Numbered from the stretch's first letter, positions 26,251 through 37,000 are shown. The stretch is 64,000 nt of DNA from Bacteroidales bacterium UBA2287 (GCA_002345675.1 DDWL01000008.1:1-64000); one strand, 5' to 3'. Numbers and translations: made by a program. The notes: generated from the letters alone by a model not told the origin.

Positions 26251-28632
26251 TTATACTTTTACTCCCATAATTGTAATATCGTCAACCTGTTCGGTGCAAC
26301 CCATCCAATTTTCAAGGGCATTATCCAAAGCACTTTGCTGTTCGCTCATTGGTAAATTGGCATTGGCCACAACCAGCTCGCGAAGGTTTTTAACCATAAA
26401 CTTTTTGCCGCTAATGCCGCCAAACTGGTCCTGAAACCCGTCGGACATGAGGTAAACCCTATCGCCAGGGTAAAGCTGAAGAACGTGATTTGCGTAAGGC
26501 TCCATGTGTTTATGGATGGCAATGGGCATTTTATCGGGCTTAAGTTGAATTACAGGATTTTCGGTTGAGGTATTTTCGTCGGTTTTGGGCGAAATAATTC
26601 GAGAGCCCGTGTGCTCGCTATTTGGAATAACCCAGCAAGGGTTATAGCCACCCGAATACTGCATTTGCAGCGTTTTTGAGTCGATAACGCAAAGCCCCAT
26701 GTCCATTCCATCTTTCTGCTCGCTGCTCTCGCCATGCTGCTTAAGGGCAGCAATAACGCTGTCGCGAAGGTAGTTAAGCACTTGACTTGCGGTGGTCACA
26801 TGTTCTTTGTGTACAATTTCGTTTAGGAACGAAACGCCTAGCATGCTCATAAACGCACCTGGAACTCCGTGCCCAGTGCAGTCGGCCACGCAGAATACGA
26901 GCCACTGCTTTACCCTTGTAGCCCAGTAAAAGTCGCCACTTACAATGTCCTTGGGTTTAAAAAGCACGAAGTGGTCGCCAAGCAGCTCGTTCATTTGCTC
27001 GGTCGAAGGCAGTACAGCACCTTGAATGCGTCGGGCGTAGCGAATGCTCGAAGTGAGCTCCTCGTGAATAATTTCGATGTGTTCTTTTTGCTCAACCACC
27101 AAATCGCGCTGAGCGGCAATTTCCTCGTTGGCCTGCTCGAGCAGGGCATTTTTTTCGGTAATTATATAATTGCTCTCCTTTTTTTGCTTGTAGCCTCGGT
27201 AAACAACTAAAACCAGAAGGGCGAGTAAAAGTGCCCCGGTAATGGAAAAGTTACGCTGTAAGCGTTGGCGCCGCATTTCAACATCCTGCTTGTCGATACG
27301 AAGCTGCTGCTTTTCGATTTCCTGCTGTTTTTTTTCGGTTTGGTACTTGGTTTGCATGTCAGCAATAGCTTTCGTTTTCTCGTAGCGAAACAAACTATCC
27401 TTTGTGGAAATCATAATTTCGGCGTACTCAATGGCTTTTAAGATATTGCCAGAGGCTTTATGAGCCTTAAATAGTTCCTTGGCGTTACTGTAAACAGCAG
27501 GAAGAGCATTAATTTCATTTGAAATAGTAAATGCCAAAGAGCCATACTCAATTGCTTTATTAAGGTGCTCCCTTTTTAAGTTTTGGTCGTTTTTAAACGA
27601 ATCGGCAAGGGCAATATGCGCACCAGCAAGATTTCCCAATGCCATTGAAGTTCCATTTTTATCACCAATTTCTTTTGAAATGGTAAGCAATTTTAAGAAG
27701 TACTCAATTGCTTTTGTAAAATCGTGTTTGCCGGAGTAAACTATGCCAATGCTATTTAAACTATACGAAGCGCCCACTTTGTCGCCAACTTCTTCGGAAA
27801 TAGCCAATGCTTTTTTATAGTACTTTAATGCTGTTTCGGTATCACCCTTTTCGTAGTATATAATCCCAATGTTATTTGTACACGCCAAAATACTTCGCTT
27901 ATCACCTAAAAATTCAATAATTTTTAGGGCTTTTTCGAAATAGAAAATCGATTTATCGTAGTCGAGTTGAGCCGAAAACAATGCTCCTAAATTATTATAG
28001 CACATCATCATGCCAACTTGGTCGTTCTTTAGTTCCGAAAATTTTAGTTGCTTTAAGTAGTACTCAACTGATTTGTCGAAGTTGCCCATGTACCAGTTAA
28101 CCTCACCAATGTTCCCGAAGCATCGCGCACTTGTAAATGAATCCTGCGTTGATTCGGCCATCTCAAGAACTTTTTGGTAGTAAAACAATGCACTATCGTA
28201 ATTGCTCTGTTTAACATGGGTAACCCCGATATTCATGTATCCAGAGGTAATTGATTTTGTGTTTTCAATTTTTTCCGCCACGTTAACCGACCTAACAAAA
28301 AAGTCTCTAGCGGTAATATAATCGCTATTAGCAAGATAAACAACCCCAATGTAACGGAGTGCTGTTGCATTTAGCAACTGAAATTTTTTATGCTTTCGGG
28401 AATTCGATTCGGCTAATCTTTGCGCTTGGGTATAGTAATACAAGGCCGAATCTGGAGCCGATTGCTCAAATAAATCGCCAATGTCGAGTAGCGTTTGAAC
28501 TCGAATTGTATCGTGAATGTTCGATTTTGTAATTGCGAAAAGGCTGTCGGGTTTGCTTTGCTGTGCAACTAAAGGTAGGTAAGCAAGCATTAGTGCAAGC
28601 AAAATACAGTGGGGGACAACTTTTTTTTTCAT
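26251..28632 (-). CDS. TPR-membrane-SpoIIE phosphatase protein (paralog 2)
   Basis: The 793-residue protein has the same plan as its neighbour: signal peptide (1-24), TPR repeats at about 85-410 (MNIGVTHVKQSNYDSALFYY, NNLGALFSAQLDYDKSIFYF and others), a membrane helix at about 462-480, a coiled coil and a SpoIIE domain (about 555-793). Asp584 lies in VADCTGHGVPGAFMSMLG and a second metal site in MSDGFQDQFGG. It has one more TPR than paralog 1. It opens a transcription unit with paralog 1; upstream of it lie a terminator and the small peptide gene at 28855-28986. All catalytic landmarks are present. Confidence 0.9.
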   Translation of the reverse strand: MKKKVVPHCILLALMLAYLPLVAQQSKPDSLFAITKSNIHDTIRVQTLLDIGDLFEQSAPDSALYYYTQAQRLAESNSRKHKKFQLLNATALRYIGVVYLANSDYITARDFFVRSVNVAEKIENTKSITSGYMNIGVTHVKQSNYDSALFYYQKVLEMAESTQDSFTSARCFGNIGEVNWYMGNFDKSVEYYLKQLKFSELKNDQVGMMMCYNNLGALFSAQLDYDKSIFYFEKALKIIEFLGDKRSILACTNNIGIIYYEKGDTETALKYYKKALAISEEVGDKVGASYSLNSIGIVYSGKHDFTKAIEYFLKLLTISKEIGDKNGTSMALGNLAGAHIALADSFKNDQNLKREHLNKAIEYGSLAFTISNEINALPAVYSNAKELFKAHKASGNILKAIEYAEIMISTKDSLFRYEKTKAIADMQTKYQTEKKQQEIEKQQLRIDKQDVEMRRQRLQRNFSITGALLLALLVLVVYRGYKQKKESNYIITEKNALLEQANEEIAAQRDLVVEQKEHIEIIHEELTSSIRYARRIQGAVLPSTEQMNELLGDHFVLFKPKDIVSGDFYWATRVKQWLVFCVADCTGHGVPGAFMSMLGVSFLNEIVHKEHVTTASQVLNYLRDSVIAALKQHGESSEQKDGMDMGLCVIDSKTLQMQYSGGYNPCWVIPNSEHTGSRIISPKTDENTSTENPVIQLKPDKMPIAIHKHMEPYANHVLQLYPGDRVYLMSDGFQDQFGGISGKKFMVKNLRELVVANANLPMSEQQSALDNALENWMGCTEQVDDITIMGVKV

Positions 28633-28795
28633 GGCTCTTTGTTGTTTTTAAAAAAGACAACGTAAAGGCAATGGCTACTAAATTTTTAACAAGTTACAAA
28701 AAAGGTAGAGGTAATGGAGAAATAAATATGTTTTTTAATAAGTTGTAACCAATGAAGTCAGTACTTTTAATATCATTATCCTAGAAAATAAAAAA

Positions 28796-28829
28796 AACAG
28801 GATGCTTATTTAGTTTTAAGCACCCTGTT
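28796..28829 (-). terminator. Intrinsic terminator of the small peptide gene
   Basis: A 12-bp stem (28796-28807 with 28818-28829; AACAGGATGCTT against AAGCACCCTGTT, one G-U pair) and a 10-base loop. On the minus strand a run of T residues follows. It sits 25 bases after the stop of the 43-codon gene. Confidence 0.8.
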
Positions 28830-28854
28830 TTCTTAATAAGTATAACAAATTTTT

Positions 28855-28986
28855 TTAACCAAGTTTGCGAATAACACTCATGGCAGTATCGTGTAACATC
28901 CCACCTTTTATTTTAGCCAAACACTTATTCTCTAACTTGAAGTAACTGCCTAAGTTTAGGCTCTTTTTTGTTGTTTGCTTTTTCAT
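28855..28986 (-). CDS. 43-residue double-glycine leader peptide precursor
   Basis: Short gene (ATG 28986, TAA 28855) encoding MKKQTTKKSLNLGSYF, then KLENKCLAKIKGG, then the core MLHDTAMSVIRKLG. The leader fits the double-glycine rule used by peptidase-containing ABC exporters: Gly at -1 and -2, Ile at -4, Leu at -7 and Leu at -12. Cleavage after Gly29 would free a 14-residue peptide with no Cys or Gly-rich part, closer to a signalling peptide than a bacteriocin. It lies between two TPR-SpoIIE phosphatase genes on the same strand, 105 bases after one of them, with its own terminator. The exporter is not in the window. A coding role is supported by leader fit and terminator but not by homology. 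Confidence 0.6.
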   Translation of the reverse strand: MKKQTTKKSLNLGSYFKLENKCLAKIKGGMLHDTAMSVIRKLG

Positions 28987-29091
28987 AATGTTGGTTTTTT
29001 TAATGATTAAATGTTCGTTAACGATATAAACTTACAAAATTTATTTTAAAACCAACATGCTAATTATTAGTATTTTCGAAAATGAATTTAA

Positions 29092-31551
29092 CTAAAGTCT
29101 AATTCCTAAAATGGTAACGTCGTCAACTTGGTTGCCAGTTCCAGTCCATTTGTCGAACTCCTTTTGAATGGCAACTTTTTGCTTTGGGAAGGGTTTATGG
29201 ATATTGTCGAGTAGTAATTTTTTAAGTTTTACTGAGCCGAACTTTCCGTTTTCGTTACCGCCAAACTGGTCGGCAAAGCCGTCGGTTGCAAGGTATATAT
29301 TTGCGCTACAACCCTTAAGCGAGAATGAGTTTAGCGTAAATGGGTTCATTCGAGGAGCAATGCCCACGGGCATTATGTTGGCTTTAATTTCGTAAAGTTT
29401 ATGGCCGTTTTGAGTAATGGTGGTTTTTGTGCTTTTTTCGTTTAAAACAAAAAAGTTCGAAAACTCTTCGGTTACAATCCATAATGGAATTCGTGCCCCC
29501 GAATACTGCAGCTCGCGGGTTTTAGTGTTGAATACGCAAAGCGCCATATCCATGCCATCCTTATGCGTTTGGTCGGGGTCGTTTTGCCCAAGGGCATTTA
29601 TAACGCTTTCGCGCAGGTAACCCAGTATTTGGTTAGGTTGCACCATGCGATGCCTAACAACTACATCGTTAAGAGCGTTAAGGCCGAGAATGCTCATAAA
29701 TGCGCCAGGGACACCATGCCCAGTACAATCGGCAACGCAAAAAATTCTGTATTCTTCGATACTCACAGCCCAAAAAAAGTCGCCGCTCACAACCTGAAAG
29801 GGTTTCATAAACACAAAGTAGTGGGGCGAAATGCCTTCGAGCACCTTTTCGGATGGAAGTATGGCTGCCTGAATGCTCTGAGCGTAGTGAAGACTGTCGG
29901 TTATGTGGTTATGTGCTTCCTCCATTTTTTGGTTATGGTCAACTAGCATATCTCGTTGCGCCTCAAGTTCGTCGCGCTGCGCCAGTATTTCGGCGTTGGC
30001 CTGCTCGAGAATGGCATTTTTTTCTTCAATAACAAGGTTCTTCGATTTTTTTTCAGCATAACCCTTGTAGGCAATAGCAAAAAGAAGCATAGCCAAAAAA
30101 AGCGCAATAACTATAGCATTTCGTATGGTTCGCTGCTTACTTGTCTCAAGTATTTGATTTGATAAAAGAATGTTTTGCTTGTCGATTTCTTGTTGTTTCT
30201 TTTCTGCATTAAATTTTGCTTCGGCGTTAGCTAATGCGGTTGTTTTTTCGACATTAAAAAGATTTTGCCTTGTTTTAATGTAGATATTGGAATACTTATA
30301 TGCTTTATCAACATTGCCTAAGCCATAATAAGCATTATTAAGATGCGAAGCAGCATCGTTTTGATAGGGGATTGAGCCTATTTCGATTGCCAAGTTGTAC
30401 GACAGATGGCCATATTCAAGTGCTTTTTTTAGATGTTTCTGCTTGCTATTAATTTCACTAAGCAAAAGGTGTAGCGACGCCAAATTCCCATATATCATGG
30501 TTATACTACTTTTGTCGCTGAGTTCTTGTGCTAGTTTTAGCGATTTATTAAAGTTTTCAATGGCAATGTCGCATCTTCCCTTTCGGTCAACTGCATTAGT
30601 CGTTTTATCGGCTTGGGTTTTGTAAATTACACCAATGTTGTTGTACGTGGCTAAAATGCCCTGCTTGTCGCCTAACTCTTTGTGTGTTTTTTGTGCTTCC
30701 TGGTAGTAATCAATTGCTTTGTCGAAATTTTTTTGATCGTCGTATATTATGCCAATGTTGTTTAGGCATTGGGCTATTCCTTGCTTGTCGTTAAGCTGTT
30801 TATTTATTTCCAAAGCCTTTAGGTAGTATTCAATGGCTACGCTAAAATTCTCTTGGCTCCAATGAATAATGCCAATGTTGTTGTACGATTTTGCCATTCC
30901 ACTCTTTTGATCCAGAGTCTCGTATATTTTAAGGGAGCTCATGTAGCACTCTAGCGCCTTGTCGTAAAGGCCTTGGTTTCGATATACTATGCCAATATTG
31001 TTGTGGCTTTGAGCAATGCCTAGCTTGTTGTCGATATTTTGATTTATTTCTAGCATTTTCTCGAAATACTCAATAGCTTGGTCGAAGTTGCCTAGGTAAA
31101 AATTTGCAATTCCCATTTGGCTGAGAATGGCTGCCTTTTTTATTGTATTACCGAGTTGGGTTTCAATTTCTAACGCTTTTAAGAAAAGGTCGATTGCCAG
31201 TTGGTAGTTTCCTTCGCTAACATTTAAGTCGGCAAGCCCTTCGAGTGCCTTAGATTTTAATATGTAGTAGGGAGCATCAGGATTGGATGCCTCTACTTTT
31301 GCTAAATTATCGTCGGAGGCCAGCGGTTCAAGTAAAAATAACGCTTTGCTATAGCTGGCAAGTGAAGAGTCGGGCGAGAACTCTTCGAAGGCTTTGCCTA
31401 GCTCAATATTTAGGTGAACAAGAGTTGAGTCGGAAGGGTTGTGGCTAATTAATTTCTGTAAACTGTCAATTTTAGCATTTTGCCCAAGTACTGGAAGCGT
31501 AATTGGAGTTATTACGTGAAAAAATATCAAGTATAGTAACGCTCTTTTCAT
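29092..31551 (-). CDS. TPR-membrane-SpoIIE phosphatase protein (paralog 3)
   Basis: At 819 residues this is the longest of the array. It has a signal peptide (1-23), eight or so TPR repeats at about 95-425 (the strongest copies read NNIGIVYRNQGLYDKALECY, NNIGIIHWSQENFSVAIEYY and NNIGIIYDDQKNFDKAIDYY), a membrane helix (about 477-496), a coiled coil and a SpoIIE domain (about 580-819). The first metal site reads VADCTGHGVPGAFMSILG and the second ATDGFADQFGG. The near-identical TPR units suggest expansion by repeat duplication. It is directly followed on the same strand by the double-glycine peptide gene, so a receptor-ligand relation is possible. Confidence 0.9.
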   Translation of the reverse strand: MKRALLYLIFFHVITPITLPVLGQNAKIDSLQKLISHNPSDSTLVHLNIELGKAFEEFSPDSSLASYSKALFLLEPLASDDNLAKVEASNPDAPYYILKSKALEGLADLNVSEGNYQLAIDLFLKALEIETQLGNTIKKAAILSQMGIANFYLGNFDQAIEYFEKMLEINQNIDNKLGIAQSHNNIGIVYRNQGLYDKALECYMSSLKIYETLDQKSGMAKSYNNIGIIHWSQENFSVAIEYYLKALEINKQLNDKQGIAQCLNNIGIIYDDQKNFDKAIDYYQEAQKTHKELGDKQGILATYNNIGVIYKTQADKTTNAVDRKGRCDIAIENFNKSLKLAQELSDKSSITMIYGNLASLHLLLSEINSKQKHLKKALEYGHLSYNLAIEIGSIPYQNDAASHLNNAYYGLGNVDKAYKYSNIYIKTRQNLFNVEKTTALANAEAKFNAEKKQQEIDKQNILLSNQILETSKQRTIRNAIVIALFLAMLLFAIAYKGYAEKKSKNLVIEEKNAILEQANAEILAQRDELEAQRDMLVDHNQKMEEAHNHITDSLHYAQSIQAAILPSEKVLEGISPHYFVFMKPFQVVSGDFFWAVSIEEYRIFCVADCTGHGVPGAFMSILGLNALNDVVVRHRMVQPNQILGYLRESVINALGQNDPDQTHKDGMDMALCVFNTKTRELQYSGARIPLWIVTEEFSNFFVLNEKSTKTTITQNGHKLYEIKANIMPVGIAPRMNPFTLNSFSLKGCSANIYLATDGFADQFGGNENGKFGSVKLKKLLLDNIHKPFPKQKVAIQKEFDKWTGTGNQVDDVTILGIRL

Positions 31552-31662
31552 TGGGAATTTTTACCGATTATTCCATTTCAAAGATAGCGAACTACAAAAT
31601 ATGAAGTTGTAGTATTGAAGTGATATTGCTCAATGCTATAAATGCAAAAGGGTAGGAATGGA

Positions 31663-33867
31663 TTATATTTTTACCCCCAAAACGGTTACGTCGTCAATTT
31701 GCTCGTTTTGGCCTTTCCAGTTAGTAAATGTTGTTTCAAGAATTTCCCTTTGCTCGGCCATGGGTTTTTGCGAAATTCTTACCAGTAGTTCGCGTAAATT
31801 TTTACCCATAAGTTTCTTGTGCTTAGCGCCGCCAAACTGGTCGGTGTACCCATCGGTGGCAAGGTAAATGCAGTCGCCGGGGTAAAGCTGAATTTCCTGA
31901 CTGGTAAATGGCTTCATGTCGAAATGTATGGCAACAGGCTGAAGGGTTGGCGAAACCCTAATGAGTTCCTTTTGCGCGGTTACAATTAGTAAAGGCATGT
32001 TGGCTCCCGAAAAATGTAAATTGTTGTTTTCGGTGTCGAATGCGCAGAGGGCAATATCAATTCCATCCTTCTGATCGCCAAGGTTACCCTTTTGTTGTAG
32101 GGCATCGATTATTGATTCGCGTAACAGGTCGAGAATTTGGCTAGGCTGGATTATTTCCTTTTTAGCAACAATTTCTTTTAGAAACGAAAGGCCAAGCATG
32201 GTCATAAGTGCGCCAGGAACCCCATGCCCAGTGCAGTCGGCTACGGCAAATACAAGCCATTGACGAATGCGGGTTATCCAGTAAAAATCGCCCGAAACTA
32301 TATCTTTAGGTTTAAATACAATAAAATGGTCACTAAAGGCATCCTTAAAAAGGTTTTTCGAGGGCAAAACGGCATTTTGAAGAAGTAGGGCATTTTTAAT
32401 GCTTTGGGTTATTTTATCCTGCTGCTTCTCAATGTGCTCCTTTTGTAAAAACACCATGTCGCGCTGGCTTTCAATTTCATCTTTTTGGGTTCTTATTTCT
32501 TCGTTAGCTTGCTCTAGTGCAACGTTCTTTTCCAAAATATAGATATTGCTTAACTTTTTATGCCGATATCCTCTAAAAATAAATAGGGCGAGAAGAAAAA
32601 GCAGAAATGAACTTACAATAAGATAATTACGCAGAGAACGTTGCCGCTGGTATTCAATTTCCTGCTTTTCAATGGTGAGTTTCTGGTTGTCAATTTCTTT
32701 CTGCTTGCTTTCGGTTTCGTATTTGGTTTGCATTTCGGTAATTGCCTTCGTCTTTTCTTCGGTATACAGGGTTGTTTCGGTAGTGTTGCATAAATTCGAG
32801 TATTCAAATGCCTTTTTAAAGTTTCCAAGTTCTGCCCATGCATGGTAAAGCTTTTTGTAATGGGTGTTTACGAGCGGTAAAGCATTTATTTCGAGGGCAA
32901 TTTTTAAACCCTGTTCGGCATTTTTAATAGCCTGTTTGTAGTTTTGTCGTCTTTTTTCGGGGTTTGTGCACGAATCGGCAATGCTATTGCTTATTGAGGC
33001 AATGTTTGCAAGTGTGTACGAAATTCCATTTCTGTCGCCTAAAAATTCCTTAATTTTTAGCGACTTATTATGGTACTCGAGGGCAAGGTTGTACTTACTT
33101 AACGATTCGTAGGCATTCCCAATATTGTTATAGCTTATGCCCATGCCCCTTTTATCGCCAAGTTGTTCGTCAATTTCAAGCGATTTTACATAAAACTCGA
33201 TTGCAGCTGCATGCTTTCCTTGCTCTTTATATGCATTGCCAATGCTGTTGTAACTGGCACTCATTCCCTTTTTGTCGTTAATTTCCTCTTGAATTTTAAG
33301 TGCCTTTTTATGAAATTCGATAGCGAGTTCGAACGAACCCTGTAACCTGTGAATTATACCAATGTTGTTGAAGTTTGTGTGAATACCTAACTTATCGTCG
33401 AGTTCCTCTAGTAGTTTTAACGACATTTGGTAGTACTCAATTGCCTTTGGATATTGCCCTTGGTATCGGTTAACAATGCCTAAATTGTTGTAGCAACGAC
33501 TAATGCCGCGTTTATTGCCAAGTTCCCTCTCAACTTCAAGCGATTTGTTAAAATGATCAATGGAAGCCTGGTACGAGCCTTTATAAAAGTGGGTATTCCC
33601 AATTATGCGATGAGCTAACGCTAGTTGTCTTTTTAAACCTTTAGTTTCGGCCAATTGTTGCGATTTATGGTAGTAAAAAAGCGCTGAGTCGGTGTTTTGA
33701 TTGTTAAAAAGGGCACCAATTTCAATGAGTAATTCACAAGTCGTTGAATCGTGCTGGTCGCTGCTTTGACCAATGTTTCGAAGCGAATCGATTTTGTTGC
33801 TTTGACCCTTTATGGTTACACTAAAAAGAAATAAAATGGGTAATAGCACGAAAATATTTTTCTTCAT
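31663..33867 (-). CDS. TPR-membrane-SpoIIE phosphatase protein (paralog 4)
   Basis: The 734-residue protein has a signal peptide (1-21), TPR repeats at about 80-300 (NNLGIVNRYQGQYPKAIEYY, NSIGNAYKEQGKHAAAIEFY), a membrane helix (about 414-432), a coiled coil and a SpoIIE phosphatase domain (about 510-734). The metal-site stretches are VADCTGHGVPGALMTMLG (Leu for the usual Phe) and ATDGYTDQFGG. It is the first intact gene of the array in the direction of transcription. Just upstream lies the tail of a fifth, decayed member. Confidence 0.9.
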   Translation of the reverse strand: MKKNIFVLLPILFLFSVTIKGQSNKIDSLRNIGQSSDQHDSTTCELLIEIGALFNNQNTDSALFYYHKSQQLAETKGLKRQLALAHRIIGNTHFYKGSYQASIDHFNKSLEVERELGNKRGISRCYNNLGIVNRYQGQYPKAIEYYQMSLKLLEELDDKLGIHTNFNNIGIIHRLQGSFELAIEFHKKALKIQEEINDKKGMSASYNSIGNAYKEQGKHAAAIEFYVKSLEIDEQLGDKRGMGISYNNIGNAYESLSKYNLALEYHNKSLKIKEFLGDRNGISYTLANIASISNSIADSCTNPEKRRQNYKQAIKNAEQGLKIALEINALPLVNTHYKKLYHAWAELGNFKKAFEYSNLCNTTETTLYTEEKTKAITEMQTKYETESKQKEIDNQKLTIEKQEIEYQRQRSLRNYLIVSSFLLFLLALFIFRGYRHKKLSNIYILEKNVALEQANEEIRTQKDEIESQRDMVFLQKEHIEKQQDKITQSIKNALLLQNAVLPSKNLFKDAFSDHFIVFKPKDIVSGDFYWITRIRQWLVFAVADCTGHGVPGALMTMLGLSFLKEIVAKKEIIQPSQILDLLRESIIDALQQKGNLGDQKDGIDIALCAFDTENNNLHFSGANMPLLIVTAQKELIRVSPTLQPVAIHFDMKPFTSQEIQLYPGDCIYLATDGYTDQFGGAKHKKLMGKNLRELLVRISQKPMAEQREILETTFTNWKGQNEQIDDVTVLGVKI

Positions 33868-33910
33868 TGGGTTTAAAATATCAATATTCAGATGAAAAGA
33901 CTTCGCTAAT

Positions 33911-33977
33911 TTATATACATTTTCCCAAAATAATTACATCCTCAATATGTTATTCTACTCCCATTCTGCTGGTCGAG
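33911..33977 (-). pseudogene. Remnant of a fifth SpoIIE phosphatase gene (C-terminal end)
   Basis: On the minus strand the last 12 codons read IEDVIILGKCI and stop (33911). This matches the invariant C-terminal ending of the four neighbours (QVDDVTILGIRL, QIDDVTVLGVKI). Upstream, after a frameshift, the reading DQQNGSRIT parallels the DKWTGTGNQ that precedes it in paralog 3. Nothing recognisable remains further upstream. About 22 codons of a deleted paralog therefore survive. Confidence 0.6.
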
Positions 33978-33996
33978 TTTAAATTGCACAAAAAAA

Positions 33997-34025
33997 GAGG
34001 AACTAATTAGCCTAATTAGTTCCTC
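33997..34025 (-). terminator. Terminator at the end of the efflux operon
   Basis: A perfect 14-bp inverted repeat, GAGGAACTAATTAG (33997-34010) and CTAATTAGTTCCTC (34012-34025), with A residues before it and T residues after it, so it can work in both directions. It lies 22 bases after the end of the RND transporter gene. Confidence 0.85.
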
Positions 34026-34046
34026 TTTTTTTAAAGCATCAATAAC

Positions 34047-37000
34047 CTATTTGCCATTGTCGTGTAAGCGATCTTTTTGACCGGTCCAAACCATAAACTT
34101 TTTTTGAAGGTTAACGGTAATTCGATACATTACGGGAACAACAATAAGGGTTAGGAATGTCGAAAAGGTTAACCCAAATATAATTGTCCACGAAATGGGA
34201 CCCCAGAATATTACGTTATCGCCACCAAAGTAAAGATCGGGGTTAAAGTCGCTAAGCGCACCCGCAAAGTCGAAGTTCATTCCTATTGCCATTGGTACAA
34301 GACCAAGAATAGTAGTAATTGCCGTAAGAAGTACAGGGCGAAGCCTTGTTTTACCGGCTTCAACAACGCATTCGGTGGCATCCTTAACAGGAAGAAAGGC
34401 GCCTTCGGGTAGGCCAAGTTGAATTCTTCGTTTTTCTTTTAGCAAACCAATGTAGTCAATTAGTACAATGGCATTATTAACCACAATTCCAGCCAGCGAA
34501 ACAATTCCAATACCAGTCATAACTACAACAAAGTCCATTTTAAAGGTTGCTAAACCTCCAATAACTCCAATTGTACTAAACACTACGCTGGTCATAATAA
34601 TTAGCGGGCGTACCAAGGAATTAAACTGAGATACAAGAATGAGAAGTATTAAGGCCATTGCAATAATCATAGCCCTTACAAGGAAAGCCATCGATTCGGC
34701 TTGGGCTTCCTGTTCGCCAGTAAACGAGTAAGTGTAGCCCTCGGGTATGCTATAGTCCGATAGAACCATTTTTATTTGGTTGTTTACCTTTGTTGCATTA
34801 AAACCAGGCTGAACATTGGAGAATAGCGTAACTACACGATTTTTGTCCTTGCGTTTTACCGAGGCATAGGTTGTTGAGTACTTAAACTCGGCTAACGACG
34901 AAACCGGGATTAGAATCATTTTACCATCTTCCATAAATCCAACTTTTTGGTTAAGTAGGGTTGGTAAATCGTAGCGGTACTTATTGGCATACCTTAGCTG
35001 AATTGGAAAATCATCCTCGCCCTCCTTGTATCTCGAAATTTCTTTGCCGTAAAGCGATGTGCGAATGGTCGACGCAATTTGCATTGTGCTTAAGCCAAAG
35101 CGCCTAGCCTTGTCGCGGTCAATTTCAATTACAAGTTCGGGTTTCCCAATGTCGAGATCGAGTTTTAAACCTTCAATTCCCTCAATGCCGCTGGTATTAA
35201 TAGTGGTCTCAATGGAGTCGGAGAGAGCAAGCAACTTTTCGAAGTCGGGACCACTAATCTCAATGTTAATTGGTTTTCCGGTGGGAGGCCCCATTTGGTT
35301 TTGTAAAAACGATAGCTCAACGCCAGGGTATTTACGCAGAAGTTCACTGCTGAGCATTTTTAGAATATCGGAGGTGTTTACTCCAGCCCTGTCCTTAAAG
35401 TCGACAAATGTAACAGTTACAAGCCCTTTGTTTACCTGATCGCCAAACATCGACCACTGATTAGGATCGCCTTGCCCAACATTTGTTAAAACCGATTTTA
35501 CAATTTCTTTATTGGGTGCAAGAAGCAAATTAATATCCGACTCTATCATAAGCATTACCGAGTCGGTAGCTGCAATGTCGGTTCCAATTGGTAGCTCGGC
35601 AACAATATTAATATAGTTGGGGTCGCTGGTTGGGAAGAATTTTACTTCGGGTTTTCGAATAGCAAAAAGAATTATTGAAAAAATTAGCAACCCAAAAGTG
35701 GCTATGAAAATCCAGTAGGGTCGCCTTCCTTTAAGCGAATAGGTTAGCGTTCTCGAGTATAATCTTTCGAGTTTTGCTAAAAATACGTTTCTAAACCATC
35801 TTTCAACTTTGTAAAAGAAAATAGTGTTTAAAAATACCAGAATTGATAAAATGGTAAGAATATTTGCAAGAGCAAACCAATGTGCAAAGTAAAAAACCAG
35901 AGCAACAACAAACATTGCTGCAGCGGTTCGGTTGGCTCTTTTTCTATTAGGCGTATTGTCGTGCATGTCGTCGCCATGCTTAATAAATGTAGCGGCAATT
36001 ACAGGAACAATTACAAGTGCTACAATAAGCGACGAGGTTAGTACAATTATTAGCGTAATTGGCAAGTTTTTCATAAACTCTCCTGTTATTCCTCCCCAAA
36101 ATGCTAATGGTAAAAATGCTGCAAGTGTTGTAGCCGTTGAGGCTATAATAGGAACAGCAATTTCGCCTGTTGCCAGTCGTGCAGCATCGAGTGGTTTGTA
36201 GCCATTGGTTACGTATCGGTATATGTTTTCGACCACAACTATGGCATTGTCAACAAGCATACCCAGAGCAAGAATAAGGGCAAACAGAATTATCATGTTT
36301 ATTCGGTAACCTATAAGGCTAAGAACCATAAACGACATAAGCATCGAAAGGGGAATGGAAATGCCCACAAACATTGCATTGCGAGTTCCAAGGAAATAGA
36401 AAAGTACAAGCACAACAAGTAGTACTCCCAAAATTAAGCTGTTTTCGAGGTTCGAAAGCTGCTTGCGAATCATATCGCTTTGGTCGTTGGTAATGGTAAT
36501 ATTCATTGTAGCGGGAAGTGCACCACTCGCTTTGGCATTGTCGATTATTTCGAAAATTTGGTCGGTTGCATTAAGTAGATTTTCGCCTCCTTTTTTTATA
36601 ACCTGAACCGAAACCACTGGTTCTCCATTAAGGCGCGCCTTTGTGGTTGCATCCTTGTACGTATCGAGCACCATTGCAACGTCGCGAACGTAAATGGTTC
36701 GGTCCTGTTCGCGCTTAATAACTATGCCCTCAATTTCCTTAACATTTTTAAACTCGCCAACTATACGAATGGAGCGGCGCATTTTGCCAAGCTTTATATC
36801 GCCTCCCGACATAGAAATGTTTTCGAACTTTATGGCGTTCTCAATATCCATAAAGCCTAAACCCAATGCTTCAAGGCGAACCATATCAACTTCAATAACT
36901 ATTTCACGGTCTTCAACACCCTGAATGTTTACTTTCGATACTTCGGGAATCGACTCGATTTCATCTTCAAGGTACTCACCGTACCTTTTAAGCTCCTCGA

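Noticed and set aside
28675..28748. 25-codon plus-strand frame MATKFLTSYKKGRG as a second small peptide
   Set aside because: It lacks a leader motif, lies opposite the array promoter region and has no terminator of its own.
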